From an uncultured Actinomyces sp. (GTDB taxonomy: Bacteria; Actinomycetota; Actinomycetes; Actinomycetales; Actinomycetaceae), in NCBI GenBank assembly GCA_938040725.1, contig CALHZX010000110.1, forward strand, positions 1-34,080: DNA of 34,080 bases, in the 5' to 3' direction. The notes under the pieces are model-generated. The model saw only the letters and a list, made by a program, of their open reading frames with translations. It ran no database searches and was not told the origin of the DNA. Shown here in pieces: positions 31,513 to 34,080 of the stretch (positions are counted from its first letter, which is position 1; each line of letters opens with the position of its first letter). The position numbers and the translations under genes are program-made.

Positions 31513-32385
31513 ATGTCTCTAGAGGAACACGCGGAACGGCCCGCAGTTCGATGGGGCGCCTCGACCGATATTGGTCCGGTCCGCTCCGAGAACGAGGATT
31601 CCTGGCTGGCGGTTCCTCCGGTCTTCGCCGTCGCCGATGGGATGGGTGGCCACCTGGGTGGGGCCCAGGCCTCGTCGAAGGCCGTTATTACCCTGCAGGA
31701 GTTTCTGAGCTCGGATCGCCTCGGGAATCGCCCCGTTGACCTGGTGGACCTGTCTGTCGCGATCGACGCGGCAGCCAACGCCGTTGCGTCGCTGGCACCC
31801 GCCGACAATCCGATGAGCGCTCCCGGCACCACGCTGTCGGGGCTCATGGTGCTGCGCACGGCCGAGGGGCCCTACTGGCTCTCATTTAACGTGGGTGACT
31901 CGCGCGCCTATGTCGTGGGCGGCGGGGGCATCCGACAGCTCACGCACGATCACTCGGCGCTGCAGGAGGCGCGCGACCTCGCGGCCACCTCCGGGGCGCC
32001 CCGTGTGATCCCTCCCGCGAATGTTGTGACGAAGGCCCTGGGTGCCGGACAGACCGGAAGTGTGAAAGCCGACTACACAATCATGCCGCTGGAAGAAGGC
32101 GATCGGGCCGTCATCTGTACAGATGGGGTGCACGGCGTTCTGAGCGATTCGCAGATTCATGCGGTTGTTGCGGCCGGTGACGGCCCGCAGGGGACGGCCG
32201 ACAGACTCGTGCGCGCCTCGTTGGAGAAGGGAACACGGGACAATACGACCGCCGTTGTAGTTTACGCAGGAACCAAATCACGAGTAGCATTGACATCGAA
32301 TGTCATGAATCGGATGATTCAACCAGTACGTCTGGCGTCGATTGAGACCGCTCGCCGGGTCCCTCGTAGAGAAGGCAGTAACTGA
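31513..32385 (+). CDS. PP2C-family Ser/Thr protein phosphatase
   Basis: Metal-dependent phosphatase that would reverse the kinase. The 290-aa product has RSENED (24-29), VADGMGGH (40-47), a GTT motif near 96, NVGDSRAY (GDSRAY 128-133), CTDG (Asp204) and DNTT (Asp243), the full set of metal-binding residues. Residues 24-250 make the catalytic domain; a basic 35-residue tail without a membrane span follows, so it is cytoplasmic. ATG at 31513 has AAGGATGAAGG upstream. Its TGA overlaps the FHA-gene ATG (TGATG). Equivalent to the prpC-type phosphatase of the PFNA cluster. Confidence 0.94.
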   Translation: MSLEEHAERPAVRWGASTDIGPVRSENEDSWLAVPPVFAVADGMGGHLGGAQASSKAVITLQEFLSSDRLGNRPVDLVDLSVAIDAAANAVASLAPADNPMSAPGTTLSGLMVLRTAEGPYWLSFNVGDSRAYVVGGGGIRQLTHDHSALQEARDLAATSGAPRVIPPANVVTKALGAGQTGSVKADYTIMPLEEGDRAVICTDGVHGVLSDSQIHAVVAAGDGPQGTADRLVRASLEKGTRDNTTAVVVYAGTKSRVALTSNVMNRMIQPVRLASIETARRVPRREGSN

Positions 32386-33701
32386 TGCTTCAGATTGGAC
32401 GCTTCCTGTGCCGCGGGCAGGGCGCGATGCTCGTCACGGGTCCCCTCGGCGCGGCGCTGGTTCCGCTCGACTTCGCGGACTCCGCGGCCGACGTGGTGTG
32501 GGGACGCGCCGACACCCAGGCGTGGCTGTCCCACGTCCAGGCTGAGAAGGGCGATGCCCTCCTGCTGGACTGCGCCGGTGAGCAGCCCTACCTGACGGTC
32601 CTCGGCAACATCCAGCTGCGCATGCGCGCCGCCGGTCAGATCACCGAGCAGGTCTGGACCGATCCGATCTGGGCCTGGCCCTTCAACCCCGGCGAGTGGC
32701 AGACCTTCGAGGCCACCATCATTGACGGCGACGAGGTCACGTGGATGGTGCCCGCTGCCGACCGCGTCGAGGCTGGCGAGATCCGCATCGGTCGCGCGCT
32801 TGACGAGGTTGAGGCCCTCGCCTCGATGCCCGTCGACACGATGGGCTTCCTCATCAACCCCGACATTCCGGACCACGAGCGCCGCGCGCGTCGCGATGCC
32901 CGCGAGGAGCTGCCGGAGCCCTCCACGCGCACGTCGTCCGTGGACCTGACCGCCGTCGAGGCACAGTTCCTCGCCGCGACCAGCAACGGCCCGATCTCGC
33001 TGAGCTCGGCCTCGCGCACCCCCGACGCCGAGGAGGTTCCCGAGGCCGCCGCCGAGCACGTCGAGGAGCCCCCCGAGGAGGCGCCCGCGAAGGAAGCCGA
33101 GCAGCCCTCCGGTGAGCTCTACGTCGTCGCCGACGCCGAGGAGGCGCCGGTCGACACCGCCGAGTCCGCCGAGCGCCAGGGCGGTTTCGACGAGTCCGGC
33201 ACCCCGGCCTCGTCCGAGGTTGTTGCTGAGCCTCCTGTCGCTGAACCCCCCGCCATCCCCGAGGCCATGAGCGCCGAGGGTCTGGCCGACCTGGGCGCCG
33301 AGACCGACACTGAGGCGACCATCCTGCGCCTCGCCCCCGCGAACTCCGGGCCCGCTGCCCCCGTCGCCTTCCTGATTCACGGCGGCACCGTGCCCGTCGA
33401 GGTCTCCCGCGACGTCGTCATCGGCCGCGACCCCGATGCCCGCGCACTGACCGGCCGCCCCGTGGCCACGGTCCTGCGCGTGCCCAGCCCCGAGACCGAG
33501 ATTTCCCGCTCGCACTGCGCCGTCATGATGACGACGCCCGGTTCCTGGGCCCTCATGGACCTGGGCAGCGCGAACGGCACCGTTCTGCGTCACGCCGACG
33601 GCTCGTTCCAGGACGTTACCCCCATGGTGATGATCGCCCTGAACGACGGCGACCTCATCGATGTGGGTGAGGGAACCACGATCGAGTTCCGCGTGCGCTG
33701 A
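32385..33701 (+). CDS. FHA domain protein
   Basis: The 438-aa product has an N-terminal domain (1-180) of unrecognised fold with several conserved-looking Trp, an acidic Pro/Ala/Glu-rich linker (about 205-300) and a C-terminal FHA domain (about 328-438). The FHA part keeps IGRDPDA (about 346-352), SRSHC (Ser374, Arg375, His377) and SANGT (Asn397), the phosphothreonine-binding set. No signal peptide or membrane span, so it is cytoplasmic. One-base overlap with the phosphatase gene ties it to kinase signalling; the likely ligands are phosphothreonines of the kinase or its substrates. Confidence 0.92.
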   Translation: MLQIGRFLCRGQGAMLVTGPLGAALVPLDFADSAADVVWGRADTQAWLSHVQAEKGDALLLDCAGEQPYLTVLGNIQLRMRAAGQITEQVWTDPIWAWPFNPGEWQTFEATIIDGDEVTWMVPAADRVEAGEIRIGRALDEVEALASMPVDTMGFLINPDIPDHERRARRDAREELPEPSTRTSSVDLTAVEAQFLAATSNGPISLSSASRTPDAEEVPEAAAEHVEEPPEEAPAKEAEQPSGELYVVADAEEAPVDTAESAERQGGFDESGTPASSEVVAEPPVAEPPAIPEAMSAEGLADLGAETDTEATILRLAPANSGPAAPVAFLIHGGTVPVEVSRDVVIGRDPDARALTGRPVATVLRVPSPETEISRSHCAVMMTTPGSWALMDLGSANGTVLRHADGSFQDVTPMVMIALNDGDLIDVGEGTTIEFRVR

Positions 33702-33716
33702 CATCGCTTATCGATG

Positions 33717-33758
33717 CTGGTGGGGTGGGCCTGGCGGCCTGCCCCACCAGTATTTTTC
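33717..33758 (+). terminator. Terminator of the kinase/phosphatase/FHA operon
   Basis: CTGGTGGGGTGGGC pairs with GCCTGCCCCACCAG (two G-T wobbles) around a 6-nt loop, followed by TATTTTTCTA. Confidence 0.9.
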
Positions 33759-33855
33759 TATGTGTTGCGCGGGGGAGTGGGGAGCGAGTGGCTGCCCCGG
33801 CCTCGTCTGCGTTGCGTATATGTAAGGACAATCATACGGCGGGGCGCCTTGAGGT

Positions 33856-33865
33856 GACCTAGGTC
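33856..33865. promoter_or_regulatory. GACCTAGGTC palindrome upstream of ppdK
   Basis: A perfect 10-bp palindrome, extended by flanking GGT, about 80 bases before the ppdK ATG and close to TTGAGG (33849-33854), TTGATG (33868-33873) and TATCCT (33879-33884). It may be an operator overlapping the promoter; no regulator identified. Confidence 0.35.
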
Positions 33866-33944
33866 CCTTGATGTGTGTATCCTTACCTCTGGTAGCGGCC
33901 CACTGATGGGCCGGACATCGCATACAAGGAAGTTGAGAACCACG

Positions 33945-34080
33945 ATGGTCAAGTACGTATACGACTTCTCCGAGGGCGACAAGTCCATGAAGGACCTCCT
34001 CGGAGGAAAGGGAGCCAACCTCGCCGAGATGACGAAGCTCGGTCTGCCCGTTCCCCCCGGCTTCACGATCACCACCGAGG
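33945..34080 (+). CDS. ppdK: Pyruvate phosphate dikinase, 5' end only
   Basis: Interconverts pyruvate/ATP/phosphate and phosphoenolpyruvate/AMP/pyrophosphate. Only the first 45 codons are in the window. They read MVKYVYDFSEGD, then LLGGKGANLAEM and GLPVPPGFTITTE, the diagnostic N-terminus of the nucleotide-binding domain of PPDK. AAGGAAG lies upstream of the ATG at 33945. The gene continues past the end of the window. Confidence 0.92.
   Translation, partial: MVKYVYDFSEGDKSMKDLLGGKGANLAEMTKLGLPVPPGFTITTE

Overview
The window is high-GC, densely coded DNA with GTG/TTG starts, GC-rich third codon positions and strong GGAGG-type ribosome sites. Gene content (actinobacterial-type CysS, ClpC, nitrobindin-like DUF1794 protein, DUF456 membrane protein, and an FN3/MoxR/DUF58/transglutaminase/kinase/phosphatase cluster) points to an Actinomycetota genome, most likely Actinomycetaceae (Actinomyces/Schaalia-like). 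The taxonomic call is inference from the gene set; nothing was searched. No rRNA, tRNA, CRISPR array or transposase was seen.

Layout. 1-3150: threonine synthase and cysteinyl-tRNA synthetase, each followed by a strong hairpin and each apparently read from a near-leaderless promoter. 3151-4377: a 1.2 kb gene-free stretch with two direct copies of a 109-bp structured repeat (a third copy lies at 15806-15912). Between them sit a 32-bp tandem repeat and two mirror-symmetric arrays of short motifs with 20-bp and 19-bp pitch. 4378-7281: a DUF1697 protein, a family 2 glycosyltransferase and a polysaccharide flippase. 7387-8364: a SpoU/RlmB-type rRNA methyltransferase with a textbook terminator. 8414-10046, minus strand: a small island of unrecognised genes, comprising a 46-aa ORF, a 36-aa paralogue fragment, a 199-aa protein and its paralogue broken by a TGG-to-TGA nonsense change. 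10141-15792: a DUF456 protein, adenylosuccinate synthetase, a polytopic membrane protein, a nitrobindin-like protein, YgfZ and D-aminoacyl-tRNA deacylase. 16133-18601: ClpC.

18787-33701 is one functional block of about 15 kb: a 2042-aa membrane-anchored Ig-like/FN3 surface protein, a MoxR AAA+ ATPase, a DUF58 protein, a transglutaminase-fold membrane protein, a transmembrane Ser/Thr kinase, a PP2C phosphatase and an FHA protein. Several start codons overlap the preceding stop (ATGA, TTGA, TGATG). It corresponds to the PFNA-type cluster described in Bifidobacterium. In this version the transglutaminase domain has lost its catalytic Cys and His (Asp566 and Arg609 in their places). The kinase carries two T-R-L-R juxtamembrane sites that could serve the co-encoded FHA protein. 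A plausible reading is a signalling module in which MoxR/DUF58 and the pseudo-transglutaminase help assemble or monitor the giant surface protein, while kinase, phosphatase and FHA protein report on it. The window ends in the first 45 codons of pyruvate phosphate dikinase.

The strongest candidates for something undescribed are the two symmetric motif arrays bracketed by the 109-bp elements, the decaying paralogue island at 8.4-10.0 kb, and the catalytically dead transglutaminase inside the kinase/FHA surface-protein operon.
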